From NCBI GenBank assembly GCA_001655205.1, contig LPNZ01007831.1:1-22882 (forward strand): a stretch of DNA of 22,882 nucleotides, written 5' to 3'. This document shows positions 1 to 10,300 of this stretch, piece after piece (positions within the stretch are counted from its first letter, which is position 1; every line of letters begins with the position of its first letter). The notes under the pieces are model-generated. The model saw only the letters and a list, made by a program, of their open reading frames with translations. It was not told the DNA's origin and searched no databases. The position numbers and the translations under genes are program-made. This DNA is from Lenisia limosa. Taxonomy: Eukaryota > Breviatea.

Positions 1-166
1 ATACTATATATATGATATGATATAGTACATAATATATTATATGTATATAGCTATGTATAATATACTATCTGATGTATGTACCTTACTTTCTTCCCCCATA
101 CTTTCCAACCATTGAAGTGTCTTCCATACCAATAATCATCTGAAAAATTAATAAAAACTCTTTGAG
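1..166. repeat. AT-rich low-complexity spacer
   Basis: The first ~75 bases are imperfect TATATGATATGATATAG-like repeats. The rest is ordinary AT-rich sequence downstream of the minus-strand gene that stops at 167-169. I see no gene here. Confidence 0.7.
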
Positions 167-1569
167 TTAGAAGATTTCTATACCCCCTCCTACATGAGTA
201 TCACTGTTGTTAAATCCCCAGATAATACTCTCTTCAACTGGGGAAGTGATAAGTCCAACAACGCCATAACCACCAAACTAAATAGTAAGAAGATAAAGCT
301 TTCCTTTGAGCTTACAGGATCAACAGCTGGCGTGGTTGGAGTATCAACGAACCAACTTCCGCTGCTTCCTAATTCAATAAGATTTGAATCATATCTACTA
401 TGTATCTTTGTATACATAATTCATCTCTCATTTCTTCATAGCCTCCCCCCCCCCCNNNNNNNNNNNNNNNNNNNNNNNNNNNNNNNNNNNNNNNNNNNNN
501 NNNNNNNNNNNNNNNNNNNNNNNNNNNNNNNNNNNNNCCTGCGAAGTTTTAAGTTGTCAGTGAAAACGAAATAAAAACGAAGAGTTCCTTCAGCTTTACT
601 CAAATGATACTCTTGAAACCCACATTATTTCCAGCAAAGTACGCTTGTTCAGGGAGGGATGGATCGTAGAGCATTCGAGTGTCTTTAGAGAAACGTGGGA
701 AAGTCTTAGTCTTAGTTTGCGTAGAAGTTGCATAGTCCTAAAAAGGACGTTAGACATAAGAAAAGAAACTGAATTCATAAGAAGTCAATTGTAATGGCGC
801 GACAAGAGTGGGCACCGCCTGGTCACGAACAGATTTTCTAGAGTGAACACTGGGAATTTTGGGAAGGAATAGAGAAACTTTTGTCACAAGTCAATTCGAA
901 AACGAGCACTTAAGATTAGTGTCTCTGTATAAAAATTATTCTTGCTATTTTACGACAGCTAAAGAAGTTTGGAATTATGAATCAGGTGTCAACTGGTACA
1001 CTATGGAAGAAACAACTAACCATCTGGTGCCATCCGAGAGTGATGTAATCGGATCCGCTTGTAGCTCGCAAATAGCCTCGAATAAGTCCCTGAAAATTAC
1101 AAAAAAAAAATACCTCAAAACACACACCCAATGTAAGATACTTCATGGAACTATACTCAACAATAAATAAAATTTTCATCGTATTAAATACTAACAACAT
1201 CCAAGCCTACATCCTTACATCCCATCATGATTGGTTTACCATTGTTTCCCCATTTAGTACTTGAGTAATCTATCTTTGAACCTAAACAATAAAAAAACGC
1301 TATTATTTCCATTTGACACGCGTAATGCTATGTACCCACCAGTAATAGAAAGTTGGTCCGTGTAATTAACTCTAATGACAGCCATGTGACAATCCTACAT
1401 GTGAATCAGGTTGCACTTGTTCAAACAGAAAATCAGGGAGTGCAAAAAAAAACACAACAAGTAAAAGCCATATTCCTACATGAATATATGCGGTATGGGT
1501 AGCTGCATCCATGCAGAAACTGGATCTGTTCAAGAGATCCTGGTCAGAAGAAGAGTATCCGAAGTTCAT
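167..1569 (-). CDS. Unrecognised multi-exon protein, possible beta-rich repeat protein
   Basis: I do not recognise this gene. The proposed start is the ATG at 1569-1567. Exons in agreeing phase are 1569-1480 (MNFGYSSSDQDLL, ending AATHTAYIH), 1394-1340 (DCHMAVIRVNYTDQ), 1281-1196 (GSKIDYSSTKWGNNGKP) and 1089-1021 (GLIRGYLRATSGSDY). Further exons are likely around 840-770 (SVRDQAVPTLVAPLQ), at 737-624 (SKDTRMLYDPSLPEQAYF), near 316-400 (LIELGSSGSWFVDTPTTP) and 277-167 (FGGYGVVGLITSPVEESI, ending GGGIEIF and TAA). The intron at 278-315 is 38 nt. Junctions between 1020 and 738 and across the N gap at 456-537 are unresolved, so the protein is incomplete. Alternating hydrophobic and polar stretches with Gly and Asp turns suggest beta structure, which is inference. 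A 3' splice-like CAG just before the ATG leaves open that this is the 3' part of the minus-strand gene at 1998-4716. Confidence 0.6.
456..537. other. Assembly gap after an 11-nt C tract
   Basis: Run of 82 N immediately after 11 cytosines (445-455). It lies inside an intron or exon edge of the minus-strand gene at 167-1569. Confidence 0.95.
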
Positions 1570-1598
1570 GATCTGGAAAAGTCAGTCTGTCATTTTCT

Positions 1599-1619
1599 GA
1601 ATCGGAGTGAAGCCCTAGA
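1599..1619. repeat. Solo copy of TIR GGAGTGAAGCCCTA
   Basis: The sequence CGGAGTGAAGCCCTA matches the right terminal repeat of the inverted-repeat element at 14432-14535. The inverted partner was not found within several hundred bases, so this looks like a fragment or a solo end. Confidence 0.7.
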
Positions 1620-1690
1620 TATTATATAAAAATTATATTAATATTAAAATATAGTATGATATAGCATATAGCTATATGCATACTAAACTA

Positions 1691-1773
1691 TACACTGACC
1701 GCGATAAGATCCTGAGACGAATAATGAGCATTACCTCCAGTCAATCGTGTCGGAAGTTATCGCGGTCAGTGTA
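1691..1773. repeat. 83-nt perfect-stem inverted repeat, possible mini-transposon
   Basis: TACACTGACCGCGATAA (1691-1707) is exactly inverted at 1757-1773, around a 49-nt unrelated centre. The arms are GC-richer than the AT-rich flank. With TA taken as a target duplication, the ends read TA-CACTGACC...GGTCAGTG-TA, the layout of Tc1/mariner-derived miniature elements. A structured RNA or a transcription end for the gene at right is also possible. Confidence 0.75.
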
Positions 1774-1997
1774 GCAATTACTATGATATATACATAATGA
1801 TATACATAGCTACATATGTATGTAGATTGTGTAAGCTACATATCATATCATATGATATCATACAGTAATATATAGAAAGCTGAGATATTTACCTTCGTCC
1901 CTTTCAACTTTCCATTGCGTCGGGGAATACCCTCAGATATCAATAAATAACTCAAAAAGGTACCAATAGACCCTTTGCAAAAGGTGCAGTAAGGAGA

Positions 1998-4716
1998 TCA
2001 GTTCATAAATGAAACAGGAACGGTCTGTATAAAACCCCAAGTATCCACGGCCATATCATATGCATTGACCCACATGCCATCCAAATAAATGAGATATATT
2101 TATGGCGTGGTACTAATCAAAAGTATGCTTGTAATAATAATATCATAAACCAGATTATTTACCTCCCCCCCCCCCTCCACCATCGAACTGGTTTCTTTGG
2201 TAATCGGGTTGTACTTTATAAGGTGTCTTTTGGCAGTGTTAGAATACTGTACTTGAATAAACACCAGGTTGTTCACCGTGTCAACCTTGTGGGTCAATAT
2301 CAGGAAAGAAAAGGAATTTCAAATCAAGTATTGTTTTTTTGTTTTTGCTTTCATTCAAAAATGGTTTCATTCTCTCAATGAAATTGTAGAACTCCAAGCT
2401 GACCATAGCAAAAGGCTTCTGACAGTCGAGTGCAGAGAAAGAAGCTGAGTTGATCCAGGGTAAAATTGTTCCTGAATGAAGGCTTTGGAGACTGAAAAAT
2501 CAAAAAAAAAAAAAAGATTAAAAAAGTATATCATATGACTATTTGAACGTCAATAATGTCTTGGCCAAAGAAAAACCTCTCACTCAACAAAGGTTTGTTC
2601 AAGAGTCTGTGGGTCAGTGTAGTAGACAACCAAGTCAGTCTCCTAAAGTAGTGAGACTGATCTGTACAGAAAGGAATGGCATTTTGTGCAACTCTCACCT
2701 CTACAGAACAGCCAACAGGCATATGCATAATGCGACCTAAGGAATAAAAAAAACACAACAGGAAGAAGTAAGAATGAAGAGTGTAACCCACCATCTGCCA
2801 TTGTGAAGTGGTTTCTGGGAGTTTGGAACATTAAGGCGCGGTCTCTTTTGGAGCACTGAATAGTATAAAAATTATGAAAGAGTTTAAAAGTGAGTAAAAG
2901 GTTGTCCAACTTACGGTGGCCTCGGCCCCGTTAAAAGAGCAATAAGTATGACTGTTCACAAAAACAGCATTCTTGGAAAACTAAATGGATGAGAAGAAGC
3001 AGTTGTTGACAGTCAAAGATACTACCACATACCTTATTGAGGCTATAGACTTGGACCTTAAGATTGGGATCAGATAAAGAAGCGCCAATTGCACCATCAT
3101 AAATTGCAAATTTAACCTAGACAGTTACAACAACCGCCAAAAAGAGATAGTTCCACCAAGTCTTCTCTAGACTGTGTATGGCTTACATGTTTGTCAGCAT
3201 TGTCAGAATAGGTGAATAAATCTGTAGCAGGGTCAAGCATCTTCACCTCAGGTGCAAGTAGAGAGTACACTACAGGCTGGAAGGATAAGTGAAGAAAAAA
3301 AAAGTCTCGAGTGTCACAAGAATTAAAATTCCACCATACAAGTCCAACAGAGCTTTGAACAGCCTTTGTGGTCTTATCCAACACAATAGCAGAAGTGGTG
3401 TTGAAGTAGTAGACGTATTTGTTGGAAGCAAGGATAGTAGCAGCCTGGAGTATAATTAAAAGTGTAATTGAAATTAACCTTTGAAAACCCCTCATACACT
3501 TGATTCAAATTCAAGTTCAACAAACAAAGATATTGTTGGTACCTGTATTTGTAAAAAAAAACGGGAGGACTGTCTCACAAAACTTGTCAAAAAAAGTTCA
3601 AAAATATAAAATCTTACTGAAGTGTGATCAGTGAATGTGCACTTCATAATGACCTCGATAATATCTAAACGAATTAATATCTGACTGGCAGAGGGCAGCT
3701 CAATGGCTCCCGCAAACTGGCAGCTCCATCAGTACAACGGACTGCGATGAAAGATTCATCAGAAACGATTTCCGTCATTGAACGAATAGTAGCCTGTAGG
3801 ATAAGCGGAAAAGAAAACACACAAACATTGGCGTTGTGAGTGACTGGGCAAGCAGCCAAAAGAGCACTACTAATATCAGCCGAGGCACCAGTAACCGGAA
3901 CAGCAGGGTTAGAAAGGTCAACCTAAAACAATTACAATAGCTAAAAAACTCGATGATGGCATAGTTGGAAACCAAGTATCCTCCCCACCATGAACACAGT
4001 AGAGGTAGAATCGACAGCAAAACCGTAAGCAAGATTCATGGCACAATGGTTGAAAGATGCAGAATTGGCGATGGTGACTTTGTTGATCTATATGGTCAAG
4101 AAATGAACGACCCCGTATCCCTATCTTTACAACTTGAAACCTACATTGTGTTTATTATCAACAGACACCGTCCAGAGTTCTCCATCTCGGGTCTGCATCT
4201 CAACTGCGGCTCCGGTGGATGTTGTCTTGGGAAGTGAGCAACAATGTAAAAAAAAACACCACCAACAACTCACCATTGAGCAAGGGGTAGTCATATGATC
4301 ACTCACAGTGCTGAAACCGGACCTAGAGCGGATGGCACTTGGGTCAAAGCTAAATGGTCCTCTTCCATTGGGCGCTGATAATAGAAAGAAAAGTCAGAGG
4401 TAAGTTAAAGGGTAAAGTGATTAAAGAGTAATAGTGCACTCTTGCGAACCAATGTTGACAAGAGCAGTGTTAGAATAGCCTTGAATGAATGCACGTGGTG
4501 AAGAGGAGCCAGGAGTCACGTTAATAATTGACTTAAGAGGTAAGGAATGAGGATTCCACTATGTCCACATACCTGAATTTGAGTCAGTTTGGTAGTGATA
4601 GGGCGAGGAGTATTATAGAACATGTATCTTTGTACTGATGCAGCTATAACTGACTGCGAGAAGCAGAGTGCCAATAGCATCAGATATACCAACATATTGG
4701 TTTTCAGCCCCATCAT
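1998..4716 (-). CDS. Secreted or membrane-targeted multi-exon protein, family unknown
   Basis: The start at 4716 is chosen because it opens a clear signal peptide: MMGLKTNMLVYLMLLALCF then SQSVIAAS. Exons in agreeing phase are 4716-4573, 4531-4450 (SIINVTPGSSSPRAFIQGYS), 4374-4307 (APNGRGPFSFDPSA) and 4225-4145 (TTSTGAAVEMQTRDGEL), followed by about 4087-3990 (INKVTIANSASFNHCAMN). Later pieces include VDLSNPAVPVTGASADISS, FAGAIELPSASQILIRLD, VPTISLFVELEFESS, AATILASNKYVYYFNTTSA, PVVYSLLAPEVKMLDPATD, VKFAIYDGAIGASLSDPN, NAVFVNSHTYCSFNGAEAT, RIMHMPVGCSVE, TDLVVYYTDPQTLEQTF, a long exon with YNFIERMKPFLNESKNKK, and VDTVNNLVFIQVQYSNTA. The C-terminus is probably NISHLFGWH spliced to TVPVSFMN and TGA at 2000-1998. 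The many short beta-like strands and several NxT/S sites fit an extracellular or luminal protein; that is inference. Two junctions (near 3990 and 3700) remain ambiguous. Confidence 0.7.
2165..2175 (-). repeat. Coding G11 tract at a 5' splice site
   Basis: Eleven C on the plus strand. On the gene strand it reads ATGGTGGA-G11-AG|GTAAAT, coding ...MVEGGGE in the frame of the secreted gene and ending 3 nt before the intron. Confidence 0.7.
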
Positions 4717-4799
4717 TATAACTCAAAATCTCCTGCCTTCCTACTTCCCAACACAAATACAATCAAAAACCAGATACAAAAAAATATAACTAGAAGAAA

Positions 4800-4879
4800 A
4801 TGCAAATACCCCGATCCGCTCCAAACCCGCCTAATCATCCGACTCCGACAGGGCGGCGGCGTTCCAAAGCGATGGCCTG
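4800..4879 (+). other. Possible 5' coding exon of the plus-strand gene at 5227
   Basis: An ATG at 4800 opens MQIPRSAPNPPNHPTPTGR followed by RRSKAMA, then a consensus donor TG|GTAAGG at 4880. This stretch is GC-richer than its surroundings. An acceptor TTTTAG at 5091-5096 would join it in phase to LLREFRRFFWAKRKGG, which reads into the MPMDSS frame. If real, the intergenic gap to the minus-strand gene at 4716 is only 83 bp. The 3' splice site is weak, so this is an alternative, not the default model. Confidence 0.4.
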
Positions 4880-5226
4880 GTAAGGCTCATCTAAAAAGGG
4901 GGTGGCAGCGTCTGTAGTTAAAAAATAAGAAGAAGTAAAAGTAGTATTTTTATGAACAAAATTAAAAAAAAAAAAGGTTAATTTGGGTAAATTTTGTTGA
5001 GCTTCAGAAGCACCGCACCAGTTAGAATTTCATACTTTGGTTCCTGTTACGTTCAAACTCAAGGGGAGATTTTGGGGGGTCCAGAGTGGGTTTTAGCCTT
5101 TTGAGAGAGTTTCGGCGATTTTTTTGGGCGAAAAGAAAAGGAGGTGTGAACAAACGAGGAACAACAAACAACCGGGACGTGTATATACTCCTCAAACAGC
5201 TCACAATCCCTCCCTCAAAAAAAAGA

Positions 5227-6779
5227 ATGCCAATGGATTCATCCTGTCGTCATCGTACGGTTTTCACACCTCGAATCCCCGATCCTAAAGTCCACCACTT
5301 TTTCTTGCCTTGCCCTCCTCCACCAAAGCCGGCTGCCAAGAAACAGGAACCGCCTCCAGTAGAATATGTACCCAGTAAGCATGGATNNNNNNNNNNNNNN
5401 NNNNNNNNNNNNNNNNNNNNNNNNNNNNNNNNNNNNNNNNNNNNNNNNNNNNNNNNNNNNNCCCTTCCCCTTTTACTTGTGTTTTAGATCTGTTTAATAT
5501 TCTTCAGGTAATGTTAGGCTAACAGAGCCACCTGCAGAGGCCTATGAGGATGGTGCCTTTATTATTCGTGATAGGTAAGATTTGGCAATGCCTCTTGGAA
5601 AGAAACTGGCATAGAATATAATATCAAAAAACAAAGAAGCCTTGTTTCTTATCTGTAATATTCTCGATATTCATTTTTCTATCGACATTTGCGTAGAGTG
5701 ATATCTTAGTTTTAGGACATATTCCAATTCAACCCTCCTCCACAACCTCTCCCCATCAGTTTTCTCATTATTCAGAAACAATGATTATCGTTCCTACATT
5801 TCAAGTGAAGGAGAGTGTATGTATGAGGGTGTGAAAGCAGTGTCATTTTGTAACACTATTATTTTGTCATTGTTTCACTAGATTTTGAGCTTCTGTCTGA
5901 TAGTTCAGTAACAATTGTCAAGAGACCATCGGGTTTATCTCTGATAACAATGCCGGAACTGCGTGGGGGGGGGGGTACTTTCCTTTTTTGAATGGAATCT
6001 CTTCTCACTTTGCAGTGATATGAAGTACCTTGGAGTTCTCAAGGACGGCAACGCTGGCGACCAATGGTTCATCATGGACGCACAGGACGAAATCATTGCC
6101 ACTGTTGACAGAGGGCGCGGCTTGGTGGGTTTTACTTTTGCATCACTGCGAGGAGCCCACTGGGGTGTTTTACTACAAAGGTATAAATATACACGAGTTT
6201 TTGGTGAACAGCAACAAAATTGAGTTCCTTGATGGCGTTTTGCCGGGAGAGAGAGAATAGAGGTTCAGATGAAAACAGGGCAAGGGCAGAATTCCAAAGT
6301 TCTATCATAAAGTAGCCAGTTGAAAAGTGATATAGAATGGGAAATAGAGATATTTTTTAAAAGAAACACATTTTTATGGTTCCAGCGCAGGATTATTGTT
6401 ATAACTTTTTCTTTTTTTTTTGCGTATAGATACACCCCCCCCCCCCNNNNNNNNNNNNNNNNNNNNNNNNNNNNNNNNNNNNNNNNNNNNNNNNNNNNNN
6501 NNNNNNNNNNNNNNNNNNNNNNTTGCCGAATTCAGTAATGCTGGTGAAGTTTCTGGTGGGTAGCAAAATTCTCTGATTTTATTTGTTTTTACTTGTAAAT
6601 TTGATGGGTTCTTCTTTCACCGTTTAGGGCACTGGGGTGGCTACATTGGGCAATTTGAGCCATATTCTTTCAGAGAACTCGACACAATGGCACTCGTACG
6701 CTCTCTTTGGTTCCTCTTTTTTATTATTTAGTATATGATGCTTATTGACCCGGGAATGCTCTCTGAAGTTGAGGGGTAG
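5227..6779 (+). CDS. Unrecognised protein with Pro-rich N-terminus and beta-rich C-terminal domain
   Basis: The default start is the ATG at 5227: MPMDSSCRHRTVF, then a Pro-rich stretch with PCPPPPKPAAKKQEPPP. The first exon runs into an N gap. Later exons are 5508-5574 (GNVRLTEPPAEAYEDGAF), 5776-5813/5816 (NNDYRSYISSEGE), 5882-about 5975 (FELLSDSSVTIVKRPSG), 6016-6124 (KYLGVLKDGNAGDQW, then IMDAQDEIIATVDRGRG) and 6153-about 6180 (EPTGVFYYK). After a second gap come about 6523-6559, 6628-6695 (GHWGGYIGQFEPYSFREL) and 6732-6779 (YMMLIDPGMLSEVEG, stop TAG). Introns include one of 28 nt (6125-6152) and one of 36 nt (6696-6731). The phrase FIMDAQDEIIATV and the overall strand pattern recall tubby/LURP/scramblase-type beta domains, but no diagnostic motif is present and I do not assign it. 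The junction at the G11 tract (5965-5975) is one base out of phase as sequenced. Reading on past 6180 gives a stop at about 6258, an alternative C-terminus. Confidence 0.6.
5387..5461. other. Assembly gap
   Basis: 75 N, inside the proline-rich first exon or first intron of the plus-strand gene. Confidence 0.95.
5965..5975 (+). repeat. G11 tract at a predicted 5' splice site
   Basis: The coding strand reads ...GAACTGCGT-G11-TACTTTCC; the last G plus T gives a GTACTT donor. With 11 G the reading phase into the next exon (GATATGAAGTACC) fails by one; with 12 G it would encode Gly repeats and fit. Confidence 0.5.
6125..6152 (+). other. 28-nt intron
   Basis: GTGGGTTTTA...CACTGCGAG. Removing it joins VDRGRGL to EPTGVFYYK in frame. 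Reading through keeps a frame open but gives an unrelated, less protein-like sequence, so the intron is likely rather than proven. Confidence 0.6.
6447..6522. other. Assembly gap after a 12-nt C tract
   Basis: 76 N preceded by 12 cytosines (6435-6446), inside an intron of the plus-strand gene at 5227-6779. Confidence 0.95.
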
Positions 6780-7318
6780 ATCGTTTTTTGTTCGGTTTTG
6801 ATTCAATCAAATTCAAGTTCGCATTTATTACCCCACCAAAGTAAACTGAGGGTGCTTCTCGCAACCTCCCTGGCCTCGTAAACTAGGAGAACTCTCTACA
6901 CCCATATGGTCTGGTCGTTGATTGATTGAAGTGGTCTTAGCAAGCATCATAGTCACGATGAGGTCAGCCTTTGTCCACAGCTTTATGCAGGAACGACTCA
7001 CCCATAAGTAAATGAGTATAGAATATGATCTAGTATACTACTCAGGTTATCTGATCAAAGGGAAATGCTGAACCAACATTCTCATCCTTAGTTATAAAAG
7101 ATTGGGTCACTTTTAATTCCGTTCTCCTGTGATGTTTGCAATTCCGTGGCAAAAGGCTTCAAGGGAACCTTGCAACAGACAATAAATATCATAGCATGGA
7201 TGGCCACAGCAAAATAACTTTTTGATTTCTCATCTCATAATTCCATGATATTAAATTGTCAACTAAAAATATAAATATATATCACATAATATATATCACT
7301 GAAGTCATAATACCCCAA
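6780..7318. other. Convergent intergenic region
   Basis: Lies between the stops of a plus-strand and a minus-strand gene. It holds AT-rich sequence and TATATCACATAATATATATCAC-like runs near 7270-7300. I see no exon, RNA gene or element. Confidence 0.6.
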
Positions 7319-10300
7319 TTAGGTTCTGATGCTCTCAACGGCCATCTAGATGTCAGTTGAAGATTTAGTTGACAAAACCCACCTTAAAGGCCTTACGCAT
7401 CTTCAGTCTCACCCCCAAATCCGAGGTTAAAATTGCAATGTCGCTATGAATCAAACACTGACCATCTAAAAAGCCATTATTTCACATTTGATGTTGACCA
7501 TACTTATCTTCAACTTCCGTGCTTCTGCAACACAATGACCAAAACGTCTTGAAGTTAACCAGTTACAGACTTCTTCAACCGTCCATTCCTTTGCCTACAT
7601 GAGTCAGTTAAAAAATCAGGAACCAAAAAGTTCCAACGTTTTGAACTGAAGGGGTGATTGGGGCCACGGGATCCACAGACACAGGAAGAATTGGCGCAAC
7701 TGATTTGTGGTTATGATAGATGCAGCGAGAGAATTAGAAAACAATTCAGACAAACCCTGACAAACCAGCTGTTGGAGGTGCGATTGTTTTCTCAGTTTGA
7801 CTTTGCTCATTAACTTCTTTCCCGTATTCCACTTCTTTTTCCACTTCTTTATTCACTTCTTGCATGTCTTCTTTCACTTCTTTCAAGTCTTCTTTATTCA
7901 CTTCTTTCACGTCTTCTTTCACTTCTTTTACGTCTTCTTTCACTTCTTTTACGTCTTCTTTCATTTCTTCTTTTGCGTCTTGTACTTTTTTCACTTCGCC
8001 CTCTTCGTTCACTTTCTCTTTTTCTTCATTATTAGTTCCATCCAATAACTCAGATTCAAGTGCTTGCTTTTCCTCAAACTTAAAAGTGAATCATCTCAGG
8101 AAATATCGCAACCAAAATTAGCTTATTATCCCAACATACTTCAACTTCCGTTTCTTGTACCTCGAAAATGGAGTCAAAGATATCTTGGCAGAACTTAAGG
8201 ACGGCATCTAAGCTTTCCATGTATTTCACTCCGTCTAATCTAGTATTGTCAATGTACTGATTTAGACACACACACCCCTCTTCCTCACAACTAGTTCCTA
8301 TCCATGGCAGACCTGGCATCGGTAGTACGGACAAAGACATTCACAGATTGGGCAAGAGACTCGTTAATGGCGTTGACCTGCGTAAGTCGTCAAGTAAGAT
8401 GTGCATCGTTTTGAGAAGATGTTAGTAACCGCTCTGCTTACAATAAAAACTTTCCAATTAGATAAATTTGAATTTCTAGGAAGACAATTAATTTTCCCTC
8501 AAGAAAACTAAAAAAAGAAAAAAAAAAAAAAAANNNNNNNNNNNNNNNNNNNNNNNNNNNNNNNNNNNNNNNNNNNNNNNNNNNNNNNNNNNNNNNNNNN
8601 NNNNNNNNNNNNNNNNNNNNNNNNNNNNNNNNNNNNNNNNNNNNNNNNNNNNNNNNNNNNNNNNNNNNNNNNNNNNTCTGACCAAAAATACAAACCTTTA
8701 TTGGGAGTGATTTTGTGAAGTGTTGTAACGTTGGTCCATGTACAATGGCAATTTCTCGAACAAAAGCTATAGTGTTAATGTCAATATATAAGGGATTATT
8801 ATTGAAATACAACCCTCAGACTTGAAGCACTTGCAAGGGATTTTGTGAGCAGATTAGCATTCGACAAAAGAGAAGATAATACCACATTTATAGGACCTAC
8901 AAGGTAAATTGAAAATAGTATTTAAAAAAACTCTTTGTAGATGTGCATCATCTATCATATGATATACTAAAAGATATTCTTCCAACCAACTTTCATCTGT
9001 ATTGTTTTTAACTAAGCTACACAGGCGGGTCACCTCGGAAATGGATTCAATTGAGGACACTGTACACGGCAGGTCTCTGATAAGAGGGGAAAACCTTGAC
9101 TTTTAGCACCGCTTTTAACATCTCGACATACCAGTTGTTCGCAGTTATTTCAGATGACTTCCAACTGGCAACAGTGTTTCGAATCAACTGGAGGGGGACG
9201 GGGTAAAAATTGGAAAATTTACAATAAATAATAATAATAATAATAATCAACTCTGTTTAATAACACACGAGGGTTGAGAACAANNNNNNNNNNNNNNNNN
9301 NNNNNNNNNNNNNNNNNNNNNNNNNTCGGTGCAGAATTTTTACCACTTTTTTTTTAAAAAAAATTACCGGGAAAACCAACAACAAAACCTTGGAAAATTA
9401 TCATAAAAGTGTTATCTCACCTAAAAGCAATTTCCTTATTAAAGCGAGATATGCATCGCAACTTTTGGGATTCAATTCTTGTACAACTTTGTTTTTTATT
9501 GGAAAAAAAAGGGGGGCGGGGAGTTTTCTCATTTTTCTTTTTGGGTGATCTCAAATAGTTTCCTGATCTCTATCCTTTGCTCTCTGAATTGATTGTCATT
9601 GAAAGATACAATCATTTGAAAAGAGAAAAGAGAAAGAGACGCATTAAACACCGAGAAATCAGGAATTTGCCCCATCAAAGGAAGAAAGTATCCAAATCCA
9701 ATCCTGGCTTTCTCTGAAACAGAGGGTCATCGTGCTCTCTTGAGCTTTCCTTTTCGGGAATGCAAGTTTTATTCAATTAAACAGTTTTTTGCGGCGGGTA
9801 GAGAGGTTAGCAGTATTATCTCCCGGTGCACATCTCGCTTTTAGTACCCTGACAGGTAGCTTTCATACAGAACCCTCATCTCTTTCATTATCAGTTTGAC
9901 TTTCCACTCACCTCAATTGATTTATTGATGCGGGTGAAGGAAGACTGGCAGATACCAACTGCACCATCACCTGGAAAATGAAACAGGCACAAATGTTATG
10001 ACTTAGAGCACTAACGATTGATATAAAAATCCAACCGAGCACTGGGCCTTTGACATCCCCTGGTTGAGTGAAGCGAGATAGTTCACCAAGACCAATGGAA
10101 AGATCAGCCGTTGCCAGGTTGAACTCCTGAAAAAATAATATTGATAACGAAAGATATTTATAATGAAGCAGACAGCAGATCCAAAAGCTTACTGTGATGA
10201 AAGAGGTGACTTCTGCTTGCATTTTAGATAGGCGACTTTGAACACAGCTGTATCGCTGAGGTGAAGCAGAATGTTTCAGCTCAAATTTTCATCATTGTAC

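Larger units (their letters stand above)
1570..1997. repeat. AT-rich spacer with repeat pieces
   Basis: Holds a partial copy of a terminal repeat (about 1599-1619), a perfect 17-bp inverted repeat (1691-1773) and long stretches of TATATGATAT-type repeats (about 1620-1690 and 1780-1880). No convincing exon was seen. It is either the spacer between two minus-strand genes or a long intron joining them. Confidence 0.65.

Noticed and set aside
859-1170. 103-codon plus-strand open frame
   Set aside because: It overlaps the minus-strand exon at 1089-1021, which joins its neighbours in phase; composition is not protein-like.
7797-8000. CRISPR-like regular repeats
   Set aside because: The 21-bp periodicity is coding (heptads) with no spacers, in an intron-bearing eukaryotic gene.
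7797-8121. Plus-strand Phe/Ser-rich open frames (FFHFFIHFL, SFTSFTSS)
   Set aside because: Mirror image of the minus-strand KEDVKEV repeat exon, which reads into the SAM domain.
9530-9720. About 60-codon minus-strand open stretch in a long intron
   Set aside because: The acceptor phase does not fit the preceding exon and it ends in a stop with no donor; left as intron.
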